The notes beneath the pieces are model-generated. The model was given only the letters and a program-made list of their open reading frames with translations. It was not told where the DNA came from and made no database searches. The position numbers were made by a program, and so were the translations under genes. DNA of 64,000 nt from Dillenia suffruticosa (Eukaryota > Streptophyta > Magnoliopsida > Dilleniales > Dilleniaceae): contig JAVTVX010000010.1 of assembly GCA_033439265.1 (NCBI GenBank), positions 62,001 through 126,000 of the forward strand, given 5' to 3'. Shown in pieces: positions 1 through 10,752 of the stretch (the stretch's first letter is position 1; each line of letters begins with the position of its first letter).

Positions 1-1764
1 TGGCCTACTCGCCTCTAGGTGCTTCTCATCGAGCTCACAATATGTATTCATGTCAACGAAAGTACGAATACTTTCGTCACATGTAAGATAGGATTTCACG
101 GTTTCCCATAAATCAGGTAAAAACCGGATCACATCCAGTACCTTAATTCCATCCAAAAATTTGCTCGCCCGTATATATTAACTCGGTGATCATACTCGAC
201 ATTTGCTTCATTGTATGATTAACTCTTTTCTTCTGCATTCTCACATTAGGAGCCGAAGAGAGCAACACAATGCTCTTATGGGACAAGACGAACCGACATT
301 TCCATAGGATATGACTCGTAGAACGAGATTTAGTAATCGTGCATGCCACTGATAAGCATTGCCCTAACTTGGCAATTATTTTCTACCATGCACGATAGGT
401 CCCTTTATCTCGTATACCCTGAGGCGCGGTGCCCACCCTGGGGTCCATCATCTCTTGCCTCAGATTCCCGTTAGATTTTGTCTCTCGAGAATAAACTAAA
501 TCTATTGATAAAATCGCGCAGATCACATCATTCAGTTTACTCTCCTTGTAAAAATTTAATACGACAGTTCTCAACGCATTAAGAGAGACATTTGTGACCT
601 GGAGATACTTATTATCACATTTTTGTACGCCCTACGAATCATCAAGACCAAAATGACTTGAGTACGACTCCAAAGCGAGCGTATGAGTCAACGGATACCA
701 TACACCACAACTTGGAATCGCATCTTACCATTTGGATTGTGATTCGGCACACAAAAACCCACAAAAAGTCACATTTATGGATATAGGACCCCAAAAAAAT
801 TGAAAAAATTCAATTTTAAGCGACTTCACGCGCCGCCCGGGGCCCACACGCGCCGCCGCTCGCCCGCGGTGCGATCCACGCGCCGCCACGCGCCGGCGGT
901 GCGCCCTTACGCGCTGCCACGCGCCTGGCGCAGCTCGGCTCACGCACGCCCAGTCGCGGCGCGCGGCTCACGCGCCTTCACGCGCTGAGCCGTGTTGAGC
1001 CGGGGTCTGACCGGGTTGGTCAACGGGTCAGGGTTGACCCGACTGACCCGGTCAACGGGTTCGAGTCCGACCCGGTTGGGTCGGTTCGGGTCAGGATCCG
1101 ACCCAAACCACCACCTGCAATTGCTTCACGCGCCTGTGTGGCACGTGCACTACACGCGCCTGCCAGACGCGCCTCCTGGCGCGTGCGTGTCACGCCCCTA
1201 CGGGTCTGGGCCGATTCTTCTTCGCCCGACGGGTCCTGCGATGGGTTTTTCAACCCGTTTTCTGGAAAACTCGATTCCAGCTATTTTTTCTTGCATTTTT
1301 CGACTGGGAAAAATTTGTGGGCATCCTCCGAACATCCTACACTCGATTTTAGGAGGATTCAAGCCCAAAAATGGTGGGACTCAACCACCCCAGTCGCGGC
1401 CCTCCGCGGCCATTCGGAAATTCCGGTTTCCGGCATCCAAATCACACAATAAAATATATAAAACCGTAGATCTAGATGCAAGGAACTCATTTATAATTTT
1501 TTTTATGCATCGATCCGCCCTCTAAAGCCACAGATCTAAGGGTTTTATGTCCGTAGGGTCGCAAACTTCGACCGGACTTTTTATGGCCCAAACATACTCG
1601 AAAAATTAAACAAAAAATATATTTGAAATCCCTAGGCCATGGGTATTCCTACGGTGTTCTCGGATTCACGAAACTCATCCGTGATCCGGACCCCAAAATT
1701 TGAAAAAACCCCAAAATAATTCTGAAAATTATTTTTCCTAATCCAACGATCGCTCTGATACCAA
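1..1764 (-). mobile_element. Ty1/copia internal region (leader and gag), 5' part only
   Basis: This is the 5' internal part of a minus-strand copia element whose other LTR lies left of the window. It matches 17671-19492 of the second copia element almost throughout, which identifies it. Next to the LTR, on the minus strand, is a primer binding site (gctctgatacca on +, the complement of TGGTATCAGAGC, initiator Met-tRNA type) at 1752-1763. The leader at about 820-1240 is very GC-rich. Gag remains read leftward from about 730, with short open pieces at 383-574 and 143-349. Stops and frame changes show that the gag is dead. The end of gag and all of pol are outside the window. Confidence 0.85.
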
Positions 1765-2271
1765 TGTTGGATTTTTAGGATTCTCATGCAGCGGAAGCAT
1801 ACATTAATTTTCGGAAAATAAAATAGATCGTGTTTAGAGTATCTCAATATGTAGGATCTTCAAAGTCAATCATACGACACGTCCCTTGATCCGATTTCGC
1901 GGTCGGGATGGTGATCACGAGGTTAGTTGAATCACCACCACAGCGTCACAACGCCTCAACCCTCATGTCCGGTGATTTGTTTGACGATGGGGGATTTTCC
2001 TATGCGAAAATCTCCATCCCTCACACTATTTTCTCTCTCTAGAGAAGTGCAATAAAACCCTCGCTATGGTTTCCTCCATCATTGTTACTGTTCACGCCAC
2101 AAGGAAGGAGAAGGAAGACTTTCCTCCATTGTTCCCTCTCACAGAAGGAAGGTAAGACCAATTTCACTTAATTGGTGGGGGTTACCAAAATATGGTTAAT
2201 GCTAATTAAGGATGGGAGTTACCCCATTCCTTAATTACCCAAATGTCCATAATGGGCATAAATAACCAACA
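1765..2271 (-). repeat. 5' LTR of the left copia element (507 bp)
   Basis: It starts TGTTGG and ends AACA, directly beside the primer binding site, so it is the 5' LTR of a minus-strand element. It shares layout and several blocks with the 13078-19973 LTRs, for example the stretch around tattttctctctctagagaagtgca and the end gggcataaataacc. The first 200 bp differ clearly, so it is a sister subfamily. The possible target-site copy after it is ttgaa (2272-2276); its partner is off-window. Confidence 0.82.
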
Positions 2272-3913
2272 TTGAAAAATATGTTTTAGAAAATTTTGAA
2301 TAACTATTAATATGTAAAAGTTTATGCTCAACTTACGGGTTTGACAAAAAAATATCTATAGAATTGAAATCTGATGAATTCTTTTAAAATTATGATCTAT
2401 TCAAGAAGAGGTAATAATTAAGACAAGTTTTTATTGAAGGTTTAGGCTTTAATTATTTATGTATCTGTTTTCTCTCCGATTAATTACATTCACTTTTAAT
2501 AGGATGATAAGTGCTTTTTTATATTTCTGAGATCATCTGTGCTCACTACTCGCTTCGTCAGTAATATATATTCCTGTATTTTTTTTTTAATGTGCATTTT
2601 CATAATCCAAGATAATTTGTATTGACAAATAACTAGATTACCTATCGGTTTTTATGCATACTGGCCTTGTTTTCCTAGATAGTCTGGTCTATTTCTCAAG
2701 CTATCATGCGCTCATGTTGTCATAAGAATTTGTTTTGGCTAACCTCTGAATCACTTATCTGTTTCCCTGCATACATGCATCCGTGTTTTTCTAGGAGTCC
2801 GTTTTGGATAATCTGTGGATTGCAATACCCGTTTCTCTATGTACACATATTCAAGTTTTCCTGGGGATCTATGCTAATCCACAAATTGCCTATTTGTTTT
2901 CTTTTTTTTTTTTGCATATATGCAAGAATTAACTTTTTGTACATTTATCACTTTATGCTTGGAGAATGTAAGCATATTTTTACAGGTTCTCATGCTTTCA
3001 CTTAGGGTCATGCAAGCACAAGTTCTATTGTCTTGGGGTAATACAAGCACAGGTTCTCATGCTTTCACTTAGGGTCATGCATATACACATATTCTTATAA
3101 GTACCCAAAAATCTGATAAATCAGTAATAAGCAAGTAAATAAATCTAAAGACATAAGTCTCAAAGCTTCAAAAAAAAAAAACAAAAAAGAAAAGAAAAGA
3201 AAAACATTACTTAAAATTTTTGAAAAATGAAATTTGAGCTTATTTATGTGATATGTAAAATATTCTGAACTTTTGCGACGCTTTTGCATTTGCATGATGT
3301 TTGAAACTAAATCTAAAACCTCAAAGCGTGAGTGGTGTTCTTATTGTTTTAATTCTCACTAGGTCATTATGATATACCAGTTTTTCCTCATTTTCCGGGT
3401 ATTGAGGAGGTTAGTGATTTACATGAGGGGCTCAATAATGAAGAATTACCATCACACTAGAAGTTTTGAGTCAAAAATGGTCTTTTATGTCTAATTAGGA
3501 AAGAACTTTTGTACAATGATTATGAGAAAAAAAATTTTCTTTTTTCTTTTTTTTTTTTTTTTAGAGATTGGACCTTATGGCCCTGAGACTGTATTAAAGC
3601 GTATTGTCCCTGAAAATATAATTGTGAGTATGTGTGACCCTTTTTGTAATGACATATTATGGTGGGTACTGTTCAAAAAGTTTTCTTTCGAATAAAAGGC
3701 TTTCTTTTTTTTTTCTTTTTTATATTTTGAATCTATGTGATTCTATTGCGATTCCAAGTTTATAGAACAGTTTGTTACGGTTCATCATAAAGTGAGATAA
3801 AAGATAAAAAATAGTATCTAAAAGTTTAATTATTCTTTTCTCTCCTTTATGCTCCTTAAAATAAATCAAAATTATTTTAATCATGTCAAATGAATCGTTT
3901 ATAATTTCATATT
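2272..3913. other. AT-rich intergenic DNA, no supported gene
   Basis: Open frames here are short and interrupted. A perfect 32-bp direct repeat lies at 2983-3014 and 3050-3081, and T-rich runs occur at 2900, 3540 and 3705. A short open frame follows a splice-acceptor-like tctcactag at about 3352-3361 and runs to a stop at about 3460, but it resembles nothing I know. Confidence 0.6.
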
Positions 3914-6806
3914 TGTCACGCCCCGAACCGGGATCGTTAACAGCCGCCCGTTGTCCGTGGATACCGACTGTATTTTTACAGAAAATCGGGTAGAACTTCC
4001 CCATAAATTGGAGATTTCCCATATACAATTTCACATGTATATCACATTCATCCTGTAAAAATAAACAATTGGTCATTCCGACCTCTCCAAAAATTCAACA
4101 AATGCCACAGTTAACATCCAGAATAACGCAAAACTATAAAGTTTTTAACAATTCTAGCAACAGATCTCTACTGTCATGCCCAACTAGAGCATGAGCAGCC
4201 ACCACATCGACCGGATTTAAATTCTACGCATATATAAAATAAATTTCCAAGTTATTTTTAAATATTCACAAATGTCTCAATGCAATGAAATAAATCAATA
4301 CGAGAGTTTCACAAATACATGTCCAAAACTTATACAGTCATCCAAAAAAAAATTAGATAAATAGATTGGTCAAACTAAAATTTTCAATACATAACAATAT
4401 CACCAATTATCGTAGCGGAAGAAATGAAAAATATCCATACCCAAACCCAGTGATATCTCCTCGATCCAACACTAATCCTGTGGGAAAGAAAGTGAAGGGT
4501 GAGTATCTATCGGAGAATACTCAGTAAATGAGGGAATTGACATCATACTATCAATATCGAAAGTGAATTTGGAGTGTCAAAGCATAAGGTAAAAAAAAGT
4601 ATCTACAGTGTGCAAACCGATCATGTTATTTCAAAATCATATATCATACGCACACATCAGAAAACAAGAATATGCATCCAATATTTACATCAATGTTATG
4701 AAGAGCCGACTAATGAAATATTCCTGGCAATGATCTATCTTGACCAAGGATGCGCATTGGAGGTTTTTCCAAATACAAGTATTAAATAATGGCTCTCTAC
4801 CCCAATATTGGCCACAAACTATCCCAACTAGTCTGTAAATAATAATAATGTACATATAACTAGTCGGCCGTGTATGGTGCCCCTGCCTGGTGCTAGACAG
4901 AGCCGTACTCAACGTCCTCTCCGATGAGGGTCAACCTGGAACACCCATACACATGACGAATCTGGCGGATACCTCCGGCCGAAGCGTATCCGGACACAAG
5001 AGGTGCCTATACCAGATGTCCTTCATAGCTACGGATCACAATATCATATCGGCCGAGCACGTAGCCCCATGCATCCCATCACCATGTCGGCAGAGCATAT
5101 AACCTCATGCATCATATCATAACGTCGGCCGGGCATACAGCCCAAATATGTAAGTAAATCCATTTAAAACCATATACCAATGCAGAAGAAACATTAAAGC
5201 ATATCAATAGGTCGAAAATGTGGCACAATATTCAATTTTCAAAACTCATGGATGCATATCGATAAAGTCAGAAATTTAGACACTCCAAATGTCACAAATA
5301 TTTCATAAAATATTCGAAAATTCTACAATCATCATTTGCAGAAACATGTCATTTAAAAAGGTATTTTTGAAACATGATTTTCAATCAATAGCGAATGTCA
5401 AAGTCCCACTCACAATTCTAGAGAGGGTGGTCACTCCCTATTTTCAAAACCAATCAAATCTGATCTGCTTCCTCGAGTCTCCAAAAAGATCAACCTAATC
5501 AGATCATCAAATTGAATATCAATTTCTCAAGTATCTTTAGGATTTATCCGAAAGACATGAAATGTATAATATCCTCCACTTTACTATTTATTTCAATCCA
5601 ACCCTACAACCCAGATACTTTCATGCATATTTCAAAGTTTAACTCTAAGAAAACTATTCGAATTTACTTGACATGATTTTGTAATTCTATAACATGCTTC
5701 CTTCGTATCAAACCATCTAATTACTGTAACATTCTATACTTAACCTTCAAAGTCACATATAATAATTTCAGAATTTGTATTTTATTCGCATTCTACTTAT
5801 ACTCTAAACATATACAGAATCTTTCATCTTAGATTCAATTCTAGATTCATTCAATGTATCAGTTAGAGCCGAAATCTCCTTACCTAGGGTTTTCTTGAAG
5901 CGCCGAGTCTCGTCCGAAAGTCGCTTCGGTCACTCCAAAGTCTATAGGGTTTCCTATCAAAATAATATTTTTTTGTTAGATCTAAACACTTAAATCCGAA
6001 TCAAAACCCTAAGTCATTTACCTGCGTGGAGGTTCATGGGCTGTCACGAGCTCACAGGCCGCCACGAACTATCGCGGGCTTGTGGGCTACAGTTAGCGGG
6101 CTCATTGGTATGTGGGCCAGTGGGCTGATAGGCTAGCGGGCCTGCGGCTGGTGGGCTTGCAGGCTGGCGGACCTGCAGACTGGAGGGTCTTTGGCTGATG
6201 GGCCTGCGGGCTGGCGGGCCTACGGGTGATGGGCCTGCGGCTGGCGGGCCGATGGGCTGATGGGCCTGCGGCCAATGGGCCTGCGGGCTGGTGCTCGCCC
6301 GTGCGCTGGGGCGCTGCGCTGGTGCGCGCTCGTGTGCCGGCTCGCGCGCGCTAGTGCACTGAGCTGGTGCGCACTCCTGCACTACTGCACGCCCATGCGC
6401 GCTCATGCGCTGGCTCGCGCGCTCGCGGCCTGGGTCCTGCTCGCGGCCTGGGCTTGCGCTGCGGGCTGGGTCTTGCTCGAGGCCTGGCTTACGCTGTGGG
6501 CTGGGGGATCGCGCTGCTAGCTGGGGGATCGCGCTGCGGGCTCGAGCTGTGGCGGAAGGCGGTGCTCGCGGAGGCTTGCGGCGGAGGAAGGCGAGGCGGA
6601 GAGAGTGCGATCGCGCGAGATCGCGATGAGAGATCGCGGGAGATCGCGATGAGAGATCGTGAGGAAATGAGCCGCAGGAGAAAGAAGAAGAAGAAGAAGA
6701 AGAAGAAGAAGGAGGCGATGGCGGCGGAGCTCGCGGCGAAGAGCGGCGCCGCGGTGGGGGAGAGAGAAGAAGGGTCGCGAATGGATAGTGTTAGGTATGG
6801 TTGTCA
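3914..6806 (-). repeat. Probable solo LTR of a chromovirus-type gypsy element
   Basis: The left edge begins TGTCACGCCCCGAACC. Read on the minus strand it ends GGTTCGGGGCGTGACA, the usual 3' end of Tekay/Del-like LTRs. No primer binding site follows, so this is a solo or 3' LTR. The block around 4497-4540 (gggtgagtatc, then tactcagtaaatg) is also typical of these LTRs by my recollection of the family. The right edge is uncertain: 6806 is chosen because it ends TTGTCA before the AT-rich DNA. A 6-bp tcatat occurs near both edges (3907-3912 and 6804-6809) but does not fit a clean TG...CA boundary. No coding potential beyond GC-rich shadow frames. Confidence 0.42.
6040..6660. repeat. GC-rich degenerate tandem repeats inside the LTR-like block
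   Basis: From 6040 to about 6300 the motif gggcctgcgggctg(g/a)(t/c)gg repeats imperfectly every 15-20 bp. From 6300 to 6560 related gcgcgctcgcggcctggg units follow, then agatcgcgatgag units at 6600-6655. A (GAA)n run lies at about 6680-6712. The long frames here come from low complexity, not genes. Confidence 0.7.
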
Positions 6807-7823
6807 TATGGCACTTTGGTAACCACTTCTAAAGTGTGAATACTTAAAATTAATATATTTAGTGAGAGAAATCTAAAATAAATTAACTTTTTACAGAGAA
6901 AAAGCTCATGTGTTATATTTTAGAGGGAAACTAAATGTTTTCTAAAAGGAGAAAACTTAAAATTAATATGTTATGAGGGAGAAAATATAAATCGAATTGA
7001 TATTTTTGAGAGGCAAAAAAATTAATATGTCTAGTTTTAAATTTTAAAAAAATTAACTAGAGTGTTTAGTTTTATTGAGAGAGGGAACTGAATTTAGATT
7101 TTATAGAGAATGAAAACATTAAAGTTAATTTGTTTAGAAAAACAAAATTTAAAGTAAACCAATATTTTCAGGGAGAGAAACTTAATCTATTTGGTTCAAA
7201 TTTAATTCTTTTAATGATAGAACACTAGTATTTTTATAGTTTTTGAAAGGCAATTCATTTTGGAGAGAATTTAGAGGAAAAAAAATGTGTTTAGTTTGAG
7301 AGAAAGAACTAAATTAAATTGATTTTTTAGATAAAAATAATTTTTTTTGAATGTGAGACTAGAGAAATTAACTTAAATTATTTTTTAGGGAGAAAATACT
7401 AGTAAATTTATGTTAAAAAAAGAGATGAATTCAAATTGAATTAAAGTTTTTAGATGATGAAAATCAATTTGTTTAGTTTTAGAGAGATAGAGAGACGGAG
7501 AGAGAGTCACAACAATACAGATTGTTAAGTATTAGAGAGGAAATTTATATTTATTTTTTAGAGAAAAAATATACTTAATATCAATACCGTAAAATTGTAC
7601 CTTTATATCCTCCCCCTTTTTATTTTCTGTCCGTCAATCTTTTCCTATGTTCCAGATGCTACCTAAATACTGTGCTTTTAATTTTTAATGTTATTTGGAA
7701 AACCTGACTTAATTTGACTCAAGTTATCTCTAATTATCTTCTTTTATTTGTAATAACTTTTCAATTAAACTGAAAAATTTTAATTGAAAATGTAGAGTTT
7801 TACAAATAAGGATTTAAATTATC

Positions 7824-7857
<34 letters not shown>

Positions 7858-8260
7858 AAATTGAAAACTCTGCTTTATCTTCTATGAATCTCGTCTAAGC
7901 TCTCCCTAATGAGCCATTTATCACTGGCTTAATTTGTTCCCTCAAGGTTTTTGTCTGGTTTTGAATAAATCAACAAAGATTTTTGGTTGGCCTATAAAAC
8001 ATAACAATTTACTTTATGTATTGCGTTAGAGAAAATAAAATGTAAAATAAATCATTTTAAAATCTAAAAATTTGAACTAAGGATATTTAATAGTATTATT
8101 TTGCGTTTTAGTAACACATCAAATTAATTCTCCAAATAAATTTATATTCTGTTTGCTAAAATACAATTAAGAATTTCCATAGAATAATGTTTGTAACTTT
8201 GTAAAATGATCTGATTAATTTTCAGAAATGGCTTTTCTTGCGAAAAGAGCCTTATAATAC

Positions 8261-8291
<31 letters not shown>

Positions 8292-8700
8292 CATTCATAT
8301 ATACATACATACATACATACATACACACATACACACATACACACATACACACATACATACATACATACATACATACATACGTACATATATATGAATTGTG
8401 TTTTAATAAGTGTGTGCAAGATTATGATTAGTCTGAAGATTCTTTTATTGGTATTTGTGAAAAATGTCTTGTTATCACAAATAGCATAAGGAAAACTAAA
8501 TGGTCAATGGCGTGAAGAGGGAGAAATAGTTTCTGACACAAAAGGATCCGCTTTTTTGGGGGTTGGATTCCAAAAATAGGAAGTTAGTTTGTTCAAAGGC
8601 AGCAAAGCACGGTTGGGGGAGAGGGAGAGGAGAGGAGAGGAGAGAATTAAGAGGAAGGGCGCAATGTCCGGAGAAGGAATAAGGAACGAGACCCGAGTTG
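6807..8700. other. AT-rich intergenic DNA upstream of the SKS gene
   Basis: From 6830 to 7600 short agagagaaa(c/t)taaat(t) stretches recur without a fixed period. A (TA)n run sits at about 7825-7854 and a (CATA)n run at 8262-8393. GGAGAGGAGA repeats lie at about 8620-8645, just upstream of the gene. No gene seen. Confidence 0.6.
8262..8393. repeat. (CATA)n microsatellite, about 130 bp
   Basis: Long run of CATA tetranucleotides with internal CACA variants, giving a spurious THIHTYIH frame. Confidence 0.95.
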
Positions 8701-8750
8701 TTTTCGGAAATCGAATGGCTGGTTTTATGTAGCTTAAAAAAATACCCGTG

Positions 8751-8757
8751 TATAAAA
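8751..8757 (+). promoter_or_regulatory. TATA box of the SKS-like gene
   Basis: TATAAAAGG in gtgtataaaagg, about 125 bp before the ATG at 8878. A start site 25-35 bp downstream would give a purine-rich 5' UTR of about 90 bp. Confidence 0.6.
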
Positions 8758-8877
8758 GGTGGTGGATGTAAAATGGGAAGGGGAAGTAGAAGAAGACAAA
8801 AGTTCTTCTCCTACAAAGAAATAAAAAAGAAGAGAGTAAAGGGAAAAACGAAAAACGAAAAAAGGGGAGGAAGAGAG

Positions 8878-10752
8878 ATGGATCGGGTAACGTTGTTGTT
8901 ATTATGCCTCACACTCGGGGCAGTGGTGGTCCGGGCAGAAGACCCATACATTTTCTTTACATGGAACGTTACCTACGGCACCATCTCTCCATTGGGTGTC
9001 CCCCAAAGGGGTATTCTCATCAATGGACAATTCCCGGGACCTAATATCAACTCCACCACCAACAACAACGTCGTCGTCAATGTCTTCAACAATCTTGATG
9101 AGCCATTCCTAATAACCTGGTATGGTAATTAAAAAATTATTTATATGAATTTCATCAGTAGCATATATATTTATCTTCATTTTTGGATCTGAATTCTCCT
9201 TTTTGATGATTTTGATTTGATGAATGATGATAATTAGGAGCGGCGTCCAGCACAGGAAGAACTCTTGGCAAGATGGAGTGCTAGGAACCAGCTGCCCCAT
9301 TCCACCAGGCACAAACTACACTTATCACTTCCAAGTGAAGGATCAAATCGGCAGCTATGCCTATTTCCCCTCCACTGCCTTCCACAAGGCCTCTGGTGGC
9401 TTTGGAGGCCTTCGCGTCAACAGCCGCGACCTCATTCCTGTCCCATTTGACCGGCCTGAGGACGACTTCACTGTCCTCGTTGGTGACTGGTTCAACAAGG
9501 GCCACGCGGGCTTGACGAAGCAGCTCGAAAGCGGCCGCACCCTTAGCAGGCCCGACGGCGTCATCATCAATGGCAAAGGAGGCAAGCCAGCGAGCCCACT
9601 CCCACTCTTCACCATGAAGGCAGGCAAGACCTACAGATACAGAATCTGCAACACGGGTATCAAGACCTCCATCAACTTCAGGATCCAAGGGCATACCATG
9701 AAATTGGTCGAGCTTGAGGGATCCCACACTGTCCAAAACACGTACGATTCCCTCGATATCCATGTGGGTCAGTGTTTCTCCGTCCTTGTGTCAGCCGATC
9801 AGACCCCTAAGGACTACTACATGGTGGCTTCCTCGAGGTTTTTGAAGACTGAGTTCACAACCACTGCCATTGTCGGCTACGACGGGAGCAAGGCCCCCGC
9901 CTCCCCAGAGCTCCCACCAGCTCCAACTAGCGTAGCCTGGTCCCTTAACCAGTTCCGCACCTTCCGCTGGAATCTCACCGCCAGCGCTGCTAGGCCCAAC
10001 CCTCAGGGTTCCTACCACTATGGCTCTATCAACATCACCCGCACCATCAAACTCTCCAGCTCCACAGTCAGGGTCAACGGCAAACTCCGCTACGCCCTTA
10101 ATGGAGTCTCACACATCAACAGTGAGACCCCTTTGAAGCTTGCGGAGTACTTTGGCGCTGCCAAAAAGGTCTTCAACTACAGCATGGTCACGGATGAGCC
10201 ACCAAAGGGCGCACCAATAGTCCAGGTAGCACCTAACGTCATCAACGCCACCTTCCGCGACTTTGTCGAGATCATCTTTGAGAACGACGAGAAGAGCATC
10301 CAGTCATATCATGTGGATGGATACTCCTTCTTCCCTGTCGCGTAAGTACTAGCTAGTTTTAATTCAATTACTAATTTTAGAATCCAAAAAATTTACTCCT
10401 CTGCCCTCCAAATAAATCTATAACATAACAGAATCTTTTGCATTAATGCAGCATTGAGACTGGCAAATGGACCCCAGAGAAGAGAAAGAACTACAACCTT
10501 CTCGATGCCGTCAGCAGAAACACCATCCAGGTGTACCCCAAATCCTGGGCCGCCATCTTGTTGACCTTTGACAACGCTGGAATGTGGAACATCAGGTCTG
10601 AGAACTGGGAAAGAAGCTACCTAGGACAACAGCTATACGTTAGCGTTCTCTCCCCTGCACGCTCCCTCAGGGATGAGTACAACTTCCCTGACACCTCTCT
10701 GCGCTGTGGCATTATCAAGGACATGCCCAAGCCTCCACCTTACACCATCTAA
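8878..10752 (+). CDS. SKU5-similar (SKS) / L-ascorbate oxidase homolog, pollen NTP303-like
   Basis: Three exons by GT-AG and frame: 8878-9119, 9238-10341 and 10452-10752, total 1647 bp, 548 aa. The start ATG is followed by a signal peptide (MDRVTLLLLCLTLGAVVVRA) and the mature start EDPYIFFTWNVTYG, typical of the family. Three cupredoxin domains follow. In this family most copper ligands are lost: where oxidases carry HWHG the gene reads TWSGVQHRKNSWQDG, and the C-terminal HCHI region is replaced by FDNAGMWN, so an oxidase reaction is unlikely. SKS proteins are secreted or cell-wall/plasma-membrane proteins linked to directional and pollen-tube growth. NITRT, NLTAS and other N-glycosylation sites are visible. 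It ends PPPYTI with no GPI-signal tail, as in the NTP303/SKS11-18 type and unlike SKU5. All exons are intact, so I expect a working gene. Confidence 0.93.
9120..9237 (+). other. Intron 1 of the SKS-like gene
   Basis: Donor TG|gtatgg splits the Trp codon and acceptor aattag|GAGC restores it. It is 118 bp and AT-rich, unlike the exons. Confidence 0.9.
10342..10451 (+). other. Intron 2 of the SKS-like gene
   Basis: Donor GC|gtaagt and acceptor atgcag|CATTGAG. It is 110 bp; the joined frame continues into an ETGKW stretch expected for this family. Confidence 0.9.

Noticed and set aside
6044..6822. Several 70-150 codon Ala/Arg/Pro-rich frames on both strands
   Set aside because: Produced by the GC-rich repeats and a (GAA)n run; overlapping frames in all phases, no family resemblance.
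8262..8393. CRISPR-like or regulatory array
   Set aside because: Simple tetranucleotide repeat without spacers; plant nuclear context.
8238..8489. 83-codon frame of THIHTYIH repeats
   Set aside because: Translation of the (CATA)n microsatellite.
9281..9763. 160-codon minus-strand frame opposite SKS exon 2
   Set aside because: Antisense shadow of a GC-rich conserved exon.
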